From the NCBI RefSeq assembly GCF_009176305.1, contig NZ_BLAJ01000007.1, forward strand, positions 1-64,000: a DNA stretch of 64,000 nucleotides. Direction: 5' to 3'. The notes beneath the pieces were generated by a model. It saw only the letters and a program-made list of their open reading frames with translations, searched no databases and was not told the DNA's origin. The translations under genes were made by a program, and so were the position numbers. The number at the start of each line of letters is the position of its first letter. Position 1 is the first letter of the stretch. Positions 26,868 through 35,011 of the stretch are shown here, piece by piece. This stretch comes from Martinezella dioscoreae (GTDB taxonomy: Bacteria; Pseudomonadota; Alphaproteobacteria; Rhizobiales; Rhizobiaceae).

Positions 26868-28366
26868 TGTTGCTGCGTCGGCGTAGCGGAGGAATTGTTG
26901 GAGGCCGAGCCGCCGCCCGTATCCGCACCCTGTTCGCCAGCGGCGCCAGGCTGACCATCCTGGCCGCGATGGCCATTATTACCGCCGGCACCGCCCTGCC
27001 CACCTTGACCACCCTGGCCATTGTGGCGGCGATGCGGACGTTCGCCCGCGTTTGCGGTGCCTGGAGCAGCATTCTGTTGGTCGTTCTCTGCAACAGGCTG
27101 CCCGCTATTGTCGGTTGACGGAGCAGCCGGCGACGCCTGATCCGGATTGGCCGAAATCTGCACCTTCGACCCATTCTGAAGCCGCGCGAAACCGGTCGTC
27201 ACCACCTTGTCGCCGCGCGTCACGCCATCGGCGATGACCGCAAGCGTATCGTCCTGCTGGCGCACTTTCACCGGCTTCATCGCAACAGTCTGATCCTGGC
27301 CGATGATATAGACGAAGGTTCCGTTCGGTCCGCGCTGCACGGCGCCGCTCGGAATGACGGTAACGCCCTTCAGCGTCTCCACAAGCAGGCGGGCATTGAC
27401 GAAGGCACCGGGCCACAACGCCAGCTTGTCGTTGGGGAAATTCGCCTTCAGCTTGACCGTGCCGGTGGTGGGATCGACCTGATTGTCGACCACTCCAAGC
27501 GAACCATTGTCGACTACCGTCTCGCCATCGTTGCCCAAAGCCTGAACGGAAAGCGTTCCGGCCGCACTGGCCGCATTGACGCGGGCAAGCTGTTGCTGCG
27601 GAATGGAAAACAGCACGGAGATCGGCTTGATCTGCGAGAGCGTTACGATGCCGGTCGCATCGGACGAACTGACGAGATTGCCGACATCGACGTTGCGGAT
27701 GCCGGTGCGCCCATCGAAGGCTGCCCTGATCGTCGTATAATCGAGCGTTGCTTGCGCACTCTCGATAGCAGCCACATCCGCCTGGACCTGTGCGGTATAT
27801 TGGGCCACCAGCGAAGTCTGCGTATCGACCTGTTGCTGCGTACCGGATGCGCTCTTCACCATCATCTGGTAGCGGGCTAGATCGCGCTGCGCACCCGCGA
27901 GCAAAGCTTCGTCCTGCGCCTTCTTGGCGATTGCCTGATCGAGCTGTGCCTTATAGACGGAATCGTCGATGCGGGCGATGACGTCGCCCTTCTTGATGTC
28001 CTGGCCCTCGACGAAATTGATTTCGACAATTCGTCCGCTGACCTGCGGGCGCACTGTCACTGTATTCAGCGCCTTCACCGACCCAACGCCGTTGATGTAG
28101 ACGGGGACATCGGCGGTCGTCGCATCGGCAGCAAGTACGGGAACCGGTCCGCCGAACTGCGACATGCCGCGCCGTCTGCCGCTGCCGCCGCCCTGCCCCT
28201 GGCCGCCGCGGCGCTCACCCTGGGCTTGCTCGCCTGGCGCAGCCGCGCTCTGATAGCCGAGCAGCTTCTCTGCCGGCCCAAGCCAACGATCGCGGATCGC
28301 ATAGGCGCCGTACCCAACCACGCCAATCACAGCCAACCACACGACGACCCGAAACGTCCGAGCCAT
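26864..28366 (-). CDS. RND periplasmic adaptor, MdtA-like, with long Gly/Gln-rich tail
   Basis: A 500-residue membrane fusion protein. An N-terminal membrane anchor (about 5-22) is followed by a Gly/Arg/Gln-rich linker (about 45-70), the lipoyl half-motifs (VRPQVSGRIVEINFVEGQDI, YTTIRAAFDGRTGIR), a coiled-coil hairpin (about 150-210) and the barrel. From about residue 405 a low-complexity tail runs to the end, rich in Gly, Gln, Asn and Ala with GQGGQGG and Gly-X-X triplets; family members usually stop near 400. GGAAGG lies seven bases before the ATG. It opens the operon adaptor-RND-RND. Confidence 0.92.
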   Translation of the reverse strand: MARTFRVVVWLAVIGVVGYGAYAIRDRWLGPAEKLLGYQSAAAPGEQAQGERRGGQGQGGGSGRRRGMSQFGGPVPVLAADATTADVPVYINGVGSVKALNTVTVRPQVSGRIVEINFVEGQDIKKGDVIARIDDSVYKAQLDQAIAKKAQDEALLAGAQRDLARYQMMVKSASGTQQQVDTQTSLVAQYTAQVQADVAAIESAQATLDYTTIRAAFDGRTGIRNVDVGNLVSSSDATGIVTLSQIKPISVLFSIPQQQLARVNAASAAGTLSVQALGNDGETVVDNGSLGVVDNQVDPTTGTVKLKANFPNDKLALWPGAFVNARLLVETLKGVTVIPSGAVQRGPNGTFVYIIGQDQTVAMKPVKVRQQDDTLAVIADGVTRGDKVVTTGFARLQNGSKVQISANPDQASPAAPSTDNSGQPVAENDQQNAAPGTANAGERPHRRHNGQGGQGGQGGAGGNNGHRGQDGQPGAAGEQGADTGGGSASNNSSATPTQQQ

Positions 28367-28580
28367 TCACGCACCTTCCTTCAAAGCTCGGGGTGATCGA
28401 CGATCCCCCGATATTCATGGCGCGACCTTAGCTTGCATCGCGCCGCTTAGGAATTTGGTATGGCCATTAAATTTTGTCCATTTTAGCGCCACTTAGCGTA
28501 ACAAACTGTAACATTGGACGAAAAACTAGGGTTGTGGTTGCAAGGTGGATGCATCTACCCGCACAAGCCGCTGCAGCGCC

Positions 28581-29690
28581 TCAAAGCACGCCCCAGCCAC
28601 GGTAGCGACCACGGCCTGTCATCTCGCGCAGGCCGAGTTCGGCCACCAGATTGAGCGCACCTCTGGAGGTGACGCCGACATGACGCGCGATCATCTTCGC
28701 CGAAACGATGGGCCGCGACAGCACGATATCGATGACTTCGGGCAAGCTGCTGTTGGACCGCCGATCCTTGAGCCGGAGCTCCATCTGCAGCCGGGCAAGC
28801 GAAAGGCGATCGAGCTCCTTCAGACCTGAATCGGCCGAAAGTGCCATGGCTTCGAGAAAGGCTGTCAGCCGCGTGGTGCGATCCGGCGCACGCCGGCGGT
28901 CGTGACGGACGGCTTTCAGGCCGACATTCAGGCAAAAGAGATGGGATGTGACCTTGCCCCGGCTGCGCAGATAGGCGCTGACCAGCAAGCCGCCGAGCCA
29001 ATGCTGCCGCCGCAGTGGCTCTATTCGCTCCCAGGCATCGAAAAGCACCGCCGCGCCGAGAGCGGGCGGCAGCAGATCCGCCTCGCGAATGACAGCGCGC
29101 CAGCTCTCCAGCCGTTCATCCTCATCCCAATCCTCATCACGGATGAGTGCAAGGGGATCGTCAACGTCAACGGTCGGCTGCCGAGCTTCCGGAACGCCGC
29201 CATTCAGGATCTTGTCGGATCGGGCGAGGATCGCGTCGATCTCGGCGAAATCAACGCCGAAATCGTCTTCCCCATCCACCGGCTCGTCCGGCTCCATGGC
29301 CGGGGCAGGCGTCGAACGCGGCGCAATGATGTCTTCGGTTTCGCCGACGTCACCGCGCAGGACGGCAAGACCCGCCGCCTCCAGGCCCCAGGAAGGATCG
29401 GCGGTCCAAAGGCGGCGCCTGCTACGCAGCACCGCATGGGCGATGGTCAACTCGTGCGTCGGTGTGCGCGTATCCATGCGCGCATCATGCAGGACGAGAT
29501 CCTCCACATGCACGAGTTCGCCGCCGACCCAGAGCGCACCAGCGGCATCGAAAAAGTGCCCCCGCTCGCGAAAACCATCCGCCACCGCATGCCTCAAGAC
29601 ACGCTCATCCAGCCGCGCCAACATATCCTCCGCCTTGACGATGGCAGGCAGAAGCGTGGCAAGTTGCAGCGTGGTCAGATCATATCGCAT
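28581..29690 (-). CDS. DUF1612 and helix-turn-helix protein
   Basis: A 369-residue protein of the DUF1612 type. The N-terminal third (ARLDERVLRHAVADGFRERG and HVEDLVLHDARMDTRTPTHE) is characteristic, the middle is acidic (about 120-180, with DEPVDGEDDF and DEDWDEDERLE), and the C-terminal 50 residues form a helix-turn-helix (VSAKMIARHVGVTSRGALNLV) ending in GRGRYRGWGVL. I associate the family with rhizobial chromosomes and plasmids; its role is unknown, probably regulatory or linked to DNA maintenance. I start at ATG 29690; a GTG at 29699 is possible and neither has a clear ribosome site. Confidence 0.75.
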   Translation of the reverse strand: MRYDLTTLQLATLLPAIVKAEDMLARLDERVLRHAVADGFRERGHFFDAAGALWVGGELVHVEDLVLHDARMDTRTPTHELTIAHAVLRSRRRLWTADPSWGLEAAGLAVLRGDVGETEDIIAPRSTPAPAMEPDEPVDGEDDFGVDFAEIDAILARSDKILNGGVPEARQPTVDVDDPLALIRDEDWDEDERLESWRAVIREADLLPPALGAAVLFDAWERIEPLRRQHWLGGLLVSAYLRSRGKVTSHLFCLNVGLKAVRHDRRRAPDRTTRLTAFLEAMALSADSGLKELDRLSLARLQMELRLKDRRSNSSLPEVIDIVLSRPIVSAKMIARHVGVTSRGALNLVAELGLREMTGRGRYRGWGVL

Positions 29691-29795
29691 TGGAATCACA
29701 TCATTGCATCGATCTAACGGAACTTATCATCGCCGTCCGCGGCGAGATAGGAAGGCAACCCTGTGAACTGTGGATGGCAATTACTATTTTCCGTC

Positions 29796-29826
29796 TTGAC
29801 CTTCCAGCGATGGGAAGGTTCATAAG
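29796..29826 (+). promoter_or_regulatory. CueR/MerR-type copper-responsive promoter of copA
   Basis: The -35 TTGACC (29796-29801) is separated by 19 bp from a CATAAG -10 region (29821-29826). Between them lies the dyad ACCTTCC-N7-GGAAGGT (29799-29819). The over-long spacer with this dyad is the hallmark of MerR-family metal promoters and is almost the same as the E. coli copA promoter bound by CueR. No cueR gene is present in the window. Confidence 0.85.
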
Positions 29827-29861
29827 GCTTTCCGACGCCCTTTCGGGCAAAGGAGTAAGAC

Positions 29862-32369
29862 ATGGCACAGCACAACGAGCACGATCACGGCCATCATGGC
29901 CACGGTCATCACCATCATCATGATGCCGACATTCAGGATGTGGTGATCCGCGATCCCGTCTGCGGCATGACCGTCGATCCCGATGCTGGCAAGCCATCGC
30001 TGGATTATCGCGGCCGTACTTTCCACTTCTGCAGTGACGGCTGCCGTACAAAGTTCCAGGCTGCACCGGAAAACTACCTCACGGCGAAAGACCCGGTCTG
30101 CGGCATGCCGGTGGACCGTGCCACCGCCCGCCACTTCCTAAAGCACGAGGGCGAAAAATTCTATTTCTGCTCGGCCAGTTGCAAGGCAAAGTTCGAGGCA
30201 AATCCAGCCTCCTATCTCGACGGTAACAAACCGGCGCCAAAGCCGGTGCCGAAGGGCACGCTCTATACCTGCCCGATGCACCCCGAGGTCATCAGCGACC
30301 ATCCCGGCGACTGCCCGAAATGCGGCATGGCGCTGGAGCCGATGGGTGTTCCCGCCGCCGATCACGGCCCGAACCCGGAGCTTGCCGATTTCACTCGCCG
30401 GTTCTGGATCAGCGCTGCCCTATCACTGCCGCTGCTTGTTATCAGCATGGGTCCGATGATCGGCTTGCCCATTCGCGACTGGATCGGCGAACCTCTTGCC
30501 ACATGGGTCGAACTTCTGCTCGCGACGCCGGTCGTGCTTTGGGCGGCGCTGCCCTTCTTCCGCCGCGCCTGGAATTCGCTCGTCAATCGCAGCCCCAATA
30601 TGTGGACGCTGATCGGTCTCGGCGTCGGCACCGCCTATCTCTATAGCGTCATCGCCACGCTCGCCCCCGGCCTGTTTCCCATGAGCTTCCGAGGCCATGG
30701 TGAGAGCGTCCCCGTCTATTTCGAGGCGGCTTCCGTCATCGTCGCATTGGTCTTCGTCGGCCAGGTACTCGAGCTGAAGGCCCGCGAACGCACCGGCTCG
30801 GCCATTCGCGCGCTTCTCGATCTCGCCCCGAAAACAGCACGGCGCATCGGCGCCGATGGCAGCGAAACCGATGTGCCTGTCGACGAAATCCAGGCCGGCG
30901 ACCGGCTACGCGTGCGCCCAGGCGAGCGCGTCCCTGTGGATGGCTCCGTCATCGAAGGGCAATCAACTGTCGACGAATCGATGATTACGGGCGAACCTCT
31001 GCCAGTCGAAAAGGCCAAGGGCGACGCCGTGACCGGCGGCACCATCAACAGGAACGGCGGACTCATCATGCAAGCCGAAAAGGTCGGCGCCGAGACCACC
31101 CTCTCGCGCATCGTCGAGCTTGTCGCCAAGGCGCAGCGCTCGCGCGCGCCAATCCAGACGATGGTCGATCGCGTCTCCGCCGTTTTCGTGCCGGCTGTGG
31201 TCGCGGCCGCCATTATCGCCTTCGCCGTCTGGGCCTTTGTCGGGCCGGAGCCGAGGCTGGCGCATGCGCTGCTTGCCGCCGTCGCCGTGCTGATCATCGC
31301 CTGCCCCTGTGCGCTGGGGCTGGCAACGCCTATGTCGATCATGATCGCCACGGGCCGAGGCGCACATGAGGGCGTACTGGTGCGCGATGCCGAGGCGCTG
31401 GAACGCTTCGCCAAGGTGGACACGCTGATCGTCGACAAGACAGGCACGCTGACCGAGGGCAAGCCGAATCTGACCGACATCGTCCCCGCGACAGGCACAG
31501 ACGAGGCCCGCCTGCTCTCGCTTGCTGCCAGCCTGGAGCGCGGCTCAGAACACCCGCTTGCCGAAGCGATCGTCGCCGGCGCCGAGGAGCGCAAGGCGCG
31601 ATTCGTCGAGATCTCCGGCTTTGCGGCGGTGACAGGCAAAGGCGTCGAGGGCCACACCGGCGAAGCCGCGATCGCCCTCGGCAACGCGGCGATGATGTCC
31701 GATCTTGGCGTCTCGATCGAGGCCTTGAAGGCCGAGACGGAGCGCTTGCGCGGCGAAGGCAAGACCGTCATGTTCGTCGCCGTCGACAGGAAGCTTGCCG
31801 GCCTCGTCGCCGTCGCCGACCGGATCAAGCCGACCACTGCCGCCGCCATCAAGGCGCTGCATGAGAGCGGCTTGACCATCGTCATGGCAACCGGCGACAA
31901 CGGCAAGACCGCCGCTGCCGTCGCGAAGCAGCTCGGCATCGACGAAGTACGCGCCGACATGCTGCCGGAAGGCAAGAAGGCACTGATCGACGAACTACGC
32001 GCCAAAGGCCGCATCGTTGCCATGGCCGGCGACGGCGTCAACGACGCTCCCGCGCTTGCATCAGCCGATGTTGGCATCGCCATGGGCACGGGCGCCGACG
32101 TCGCCATGGAAAGCGCCGGCATCACGCTGGTGAAGGGCGATCTCAACGGCATCGTGCGGGCGCGCCACCTCTCGGAAGCGACCATCCGCAACATCAAGCA
32201 GAACCTTGCCTTCGCCTTTGGCTACAATGCGCTCGGCGTGCCGCTCGCAGCCGGCGTGCTCTATCCGGTCTTCGGCCTGCTTCTGTCGCCGATGATCGCT
32301 GCAGCGGCGATGAGCCTGTCCTCGGTCTCGGTAATCGCCAACGCACTCCGGCTGCGGTTGGTGAAATGA
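29862..32369 (+). CDS. copA: Copper-exporting P1B-type ATPase
   Basis: An 835-residue copper pump of the inner membrane that exports Cu(I) at the cost of ATP. The N-terminus is His-rich (HDHGHHGHGHHHHH), then come two YHS domains (DPVCGMTVDP, about 33-75, and DPVCGMPVDR, about 78-120) and a heavy-metal-binding box (YTCPMHPEV, CPKCGMALEP, about 130-160) in place of classic CXXC ferredoxin-like domains. The membrane CPC is at 481-483, the phosphorylated Asp525 in DKTGTLTEG, with TGE, the ATP-site HP (SEHPLAEAI) and GDGVNDAPAL all intact. AAGGAG precedes the ATG. A CueR-type promoter lies just upstream. Confidence 0.96.
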   Translation: MAQHNEHDHGHHGHGHHHHHDADIQDVVIRDPVCGMTVDPDAGKPSLDYRGRTFHFCSDGCRTKFQAAPENYLTAKDPVCGMPVDRATARHFLKHEGEKFYFCSASCKAKFEANPASYLDGNKPAPKPVPKGTLYTCPMHPEVISDHPGDCPKCGMALEPMGVPAADHGPNPELADFTRRFWISAALSLPLLVISMGPMIGLPIRDWIGEPLATWVELLLATPVVLWAALPFFRRAWNSLVNRSPNMWTLIGLGVGTAYLYSVIATLAPGLFPMSFRGHGESVPVYFEAASVIVALVFVGQVLELKARERTGSAIRALLDLAPKTARRIGADGSETDVPVDEIQAGDRLRVRPGERVPVDGSVIEGQSTVDESMITGEPLPVEKAKGDAVTGGTINRNGGLIMQAEKVGAETTLSRIVELVAKAQRSRAPIQTMVDRVSAVFVPAVVAAAIIAFAVWAFVGPEPRLAHALLAAVAVLIIACPCALGLATPMSIMIATGRGAHEGVLVRDAEALERFAKVDTLIVDKTGTLTEGKPNLTDIVPATGTDEARLLSLAASLERGSEHPLAEAIVAGAEERKARFVEISGFAAVTGKGVEGHTGEAAIALGNAAMMSDLGVSIEALKAETERLRGEGKTVMFVAVDRKLAGLVAVADRIKPTTAAAIKALHESGLTIVMATGDNGKTAAAVAKQLGIDEVRADMLPEGKKALIDELRAKGRIVAMAGDGVNDAPALASADVGIAMGTGADVAMESAGITLVKGDLNGIVRARHLSEATIRNIKQNLAFAFGYNALGVPLAAGVLYPVFGLLLSPMIAAAAMSLSSVSVIANALRLRLVK

Positions 32370-32410
32370 GGACATCGACCGCGTTTGTTCGCCTTCTCCG
32401 CACCCACGCG

Positions 32411-32548
32411 GCCCCTCACCCCTGCCCTCTCCCCGCCAGCGGGGAGAGGGGGCTTTGATCTAATAGCCTACGATCTGCCTGCAAATTCGCCGTCTGGCGC
32501 GGTCGTCCCTTCTCCCCGCCAAGCGGGGAGAAGGCTAGGATGAGGGGC
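32411..32548. repeat. RIME-like double palindrome between convergent genes
   Basis: Two perfect 12-bp hairpins, CCCTCTCCCCGC/GCGGGGAGAGGG (32425-32450) and CCTTCTCCCCGC/GCGGGGAGAAGG (32508-32534), are framed by the outer inverted repeat GCCCCTCA (32411) and TGAGGGGC (32541-32548). The two-palindrome layout and ~138-bp size fit rhizobial intergenic mosaic elements. It fills the gap between copA and the thiolase gene and could help end transcription from both sides. Confidence 0.75.
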
Positions 32549-32598
32549 ATACTCGCAGGCGCGGCATCGGCAGATGCACCTGACTTGCCCGAATTCGC

Positions 32599-33789
32599 TT
32601 ACCCAACCCGCTCCACAGCAATCGCCGTTGCCTCGCCGCCGCCGATGCAAAGGGCTGCGACGCCCTTCCTTGCACCCTGACGCTCGAGCGCATGCAGCAG
32701 CGTCACGATCAGCCGCGCACCGGTGGCACCGATGGGATGGCCGAGCGCGCAGGCGCCACCGTTGACATTGAGACGATCGCGAGCAATGCCGAGCTCCTTG
32801 GCAGCTGCCATGGCGACAACGGCGAAGGCCTCGTTGATCTCGAAGAGATCGACATCGCCGATCTTCCATCCGGTCTTATCGAGCAGCTTGCGGATCGCCG
32901 GGATCGGCGCGGTGGTGTACCAGGCCGGCTCCTGGGAATGCGTCGCATGCGCCTTGATCTCGGCAAGAATGGGCAATCCCTCGCGCTCGGCAACCGAGCG
33001 GCGTGTCAGGATAAGCGCGGCCGCACCATCGGCATTGGCTGAGGCGCTGGCCGCCGTAATCGTGCCATCCTTGCGGAAGGCGGGCTTCAGTGTCGGGATT
33101 TTTTCCGGCGAGACCTTTTGCGGATGCTCGTCCTTGGCAATGGTAATGGGGCCGCCCTTCGCCATGATGGAAACCGGGGTGATTTCGGCTTCGAAGGCGC
33201 CGTTCTCCGTTGCGGCACGGGCGCGCGATAAGGTCTCGACCGCATAGGCATCCTGATCGTCGCGGCTGAACTGATAGGCCTCAACCGCCAGTTCGCCGAA
33301 ATCGCCCATGGAACGGCCCTTCTCGTAGGCGTCCTCGAGCCCGTCGAGCATCATGTGATCGAAGATGCGGTCATGGCCCATGCGATAGCCGCCGCGAGCC
33401 TTGGCCAGCAGATACGGCGCATTCGACATGGATTCCATGCCGCCGGCAACGGCGATCGAGGCCGAACCAGCGAGAAGTAGGTCATGCGCCAGCATGGTGG
33501 CCTTCATGCCGGAACCGCAGACCTTGTTGATCGTGGTGGCGCCGACGGCATTCGGCAGGCCGGCCCCGCGCGCAGCCTGTCGGGCCGGCGCCTGTCCCTG
33601 CCCCGCAGGCAGGACGCAGCCAAACAGAACTTCATCCACTTTCTCCGCCGAAAGACCGGCACGCGTCAGCGCCGCGCGGATGACATGCGCGCCAAGCTCG
33701 TGCGCCTGCAAGGGCGAGAGATCTCCCTGGAAACGGCCCAGCGGCGTGCGGGTAGCGGAAACGATGACGATGGGATCGGTAGCGGACAT
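32599..33789 (-). CDS. Acetyl-CoA acetyltransferase / thiolase II
   Basis: A 396-residue thiolase that condenses or cleaves acetyl-CoA and acyl-CoA units (degradation of acetoacetyl-CoA, or the first step of PHB and butanoate routes). The nucleophile Cys91 is in NKVCGSGMK, His351 in ALGHPIGATGAR, and the second Cys381 in CIGGGEA. The N-terminus IVSATRTPLGRFQGDL is typical of biosynthetic thiolases. GGAG precedes the ATG. It stands alone, so the exact chain-length role is open; it is not beside phaB or fad genes. A perfect palindrome lies 51 bp upstream. Confidence 0.93.
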   Translation of the reverse strand: MSATDPIVIVSATRTPLGRFQGDLSPLQAHELGAHVIRAALTRAGLSAEKVDEVLFGCVLPAGQGQAPARQAARGAGLPNAVGATTINKVCGSGMKATMLAHDLLLAGSASIAVAGGMESMSNAPYLLAKARGGYRMGHDRIFDHMMLDGLEDAYEKGRSMGDFGELAVEAYQFSRDDQDAYAVETLSRARAATENGAFEAEITPVSIMAKGGPITIAKDEHPQKVSPEKIPTLKPAFRKDGTITAASASANADGAAALILTRRSVAEREGLPILAEIKAHATHSQEPAWYTTAPIPAIRKLLDKTGWKIGDVDLFEINEAFAVVAMAAAKELGIARDRLNVNGGACALGHPIGATGARLIVTLLHALERQGARKGVAALCIGGGEATAIAVERVG

Positions 33790-33839
33790 GACATCTCCTC
33801 ACGGACAGCAAACCATATCTTCGGACCATTCCTATCACG

Positions 33840-33861
33840 TTAGATGATGATCGTCATCTAA
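33840..33861. promoter_or_regulatory. Perfect palindrome in the thiolase/VapBC divergent gap
   Basis: TTAGATGA-N6-TCATCTAA lies 51 bp before the thiolase start and 96 bp before the antitoxin start. It looks like an operator for a dimeric regulator (MarR, TetR or LysR type, or the VapBC complex itself). Which gene it controls is not clear from sequence. Confidence 0.5.
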
Positions 33862-33956
33862 ATATCGCAGAAAATAGGATACAGCCAACGGCGCACATGA
33901 TTGCCTTCCTCGCGCAGAGAGCTTAAGGATATCCGTAGAATTTAAAGGGATATTCC

Positions 33957-34184
33957 ATGCCGCTTTACATCAAGGACGATGCCATTGATCGATTGGCGCG
34001 GCGCTATCAGGCGCTGACCAAGGCCACGACCAAGACGGAAGCCGTGCGGCTTGCCTTGCAGAAGGCGCTGGATGAGGAGCTGACCAAGCCGGCGCTTGCC
34101 GACGTCGCGGTCACTTTCTGCCGCAATCTCAAACAGAAGGCCATCGCCAAAAGCGAAAGCGCCGGCATAGCGGAAGAGATTTGA
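33957..34184 (+). CDS. vapB: VapB-like antitoxin
   Basis: A 75-residue antitoxin of the Rv0623/PSK-like VapB type: MPLYIKDDAIDRLARRY, then TKATTKTEAVRLALQKALDEE, an N-terminal DNA-binding part, and a C-terminal tail that should block the toxin. AAAGGG precedes the ATG. The stop codon shares one base with the toxin start (TGATG), so the two are translationally coupled. Confidence 0.9.
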   Translation: MPLYIKDDAIDRLARRYQALTKATTKTEAVRLALQKALDEELTKPALADVAVTFCRNLKQKAIAKSESAGIAEEI

Positions 34185-34579
34185 TGTTTATCGACGCTTC
34201 AGTGCTGTCGGCGATGATGACCGACGAGGAGGAGGCGCGTGCCTTCGCCATCCGCATGCAGCCGGCAACAGCGCGAATGACTTCGCCGCTTGTCGCGGCG
34301 AATGCCGCAATCCTTGTCTCCGATACTTTGGGATTGTCGCCGACCGAGGCCGGCGAAGCTGTCCGCACGTTTCTGCAGCTTATGAACGTTCAGCTGCTTG
34401 CTGTGCCGCCCCGCGCCGCCACCTTGGCGACGGAAGCCTACGAGCGCTATGGCCAAGGCGACCATATGGCGCGCCTCAGCCTTGACGATTGCATGACCTA
34501 TGCCTGCGCTCGCTATTATCGCCAGCCGCTATTGTCGAAAAGCGACCGGTTCAAGCAGACGGATATCGAGCTGGCTTAA
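34184..34579 (+). CDS. vapC: VapC-like PIN-domain RNase toxin
   Basis: A 131-residue PIN-domain toxin. It begins MFIDASVLSAMMTDEEEA, with the first active-site Asp4; the later acids are in LSLDDCMTYACARYY (a typical C-terminal PIN motif) and SDRFKQTDIEL. The ATG overlaps the antitoxin stop. Expected function is cleavage of tRNA or rRNA when released. It is not similar in sequence to the other PIN toxin of this window beyond the fold motifs. Confidence 0.92.
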   Translation: MFIDASVLSAMMTDEEEARAFAIRMQPATARMTSPLVAANAAILVSDTLGLSPTEAGEAVRTFLQLMNVQLLAVPPRAATLATEAYERYGQGDHMARLSLDDCMTYACARYYRQPLLSKSDRFKQTDIELA

Positions 34580-34602
34580 GACCAGCTCGAGCCATCACGC
34601 CG

Positions 34603-34908
34603 TTACGGGCAAAGCGAAGCGGAGCCTGCACTATAGGTGCTCGAACGAGCGCCGACGGAGTTAGGGGCAGCAGCGCATTGCAGGCGGGAAATGGAGTCGC
34701 CGGCGCGGATCGGACCTGTCACCGACGGATCGGTGTTGATGGTGCCGTCCGGGAGAATTGCGTCCTTGGAATGGTCGACATTGCCAACATCGGCCTGGAA
34801 CGCCTCGACATTGACGCGCTTGGGATGATGCTTGTGAGCCTGCTCCGCCATGGCGGCGCTGGACATGCCGAGGACGAGAGCGGAGATGGCGAGGGTTCTG
34901 AGCAGCAT
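34603..34908 (-). CDS. Small exported protein of unknown function
   Basis: A 101-residue protein with a signal peptide (residues 1-21, MSSAAMA-EQ). The mature part starts with a His-rich stretch (AHKHHPKRV) and ends in a Ser-rich tail with two cysteines (LQCAAAP, SLCP). I start at 34908, where GGAGG lies seven bases upstream; longer in-frame starts lack a ribosome site. No domain recognised. It is followed on the same strand by nothing within reach; the toxin gene ends 23 bp away, convergent. Confidence 0.7.
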   Translation of the reverse strand: MLLRTLAISALVLGMSSAAMAEQAHKHHPKRVNVEAFQADVGNVDHSKDAILPDGTINTDPSVTGPIRAGDSISRLQCAAAPNSVGARSSTYSAGSASLCP

Positions 34909-35011
34909 GGGACTGCCTCCTGTGGGAGTTGACGCGGATTGCATATGGGAACTGGCAGCCCACATTACAGCGGCTTGCCTGTCAATATCGTTAAGAATTT
35001 GAAGGTTTTGA

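Noticed and set aside
30716..32197. 493-codon minus-strand frame opposite copA
   Set aside because: Ser/Ala/Thr-rich shadow of copA.
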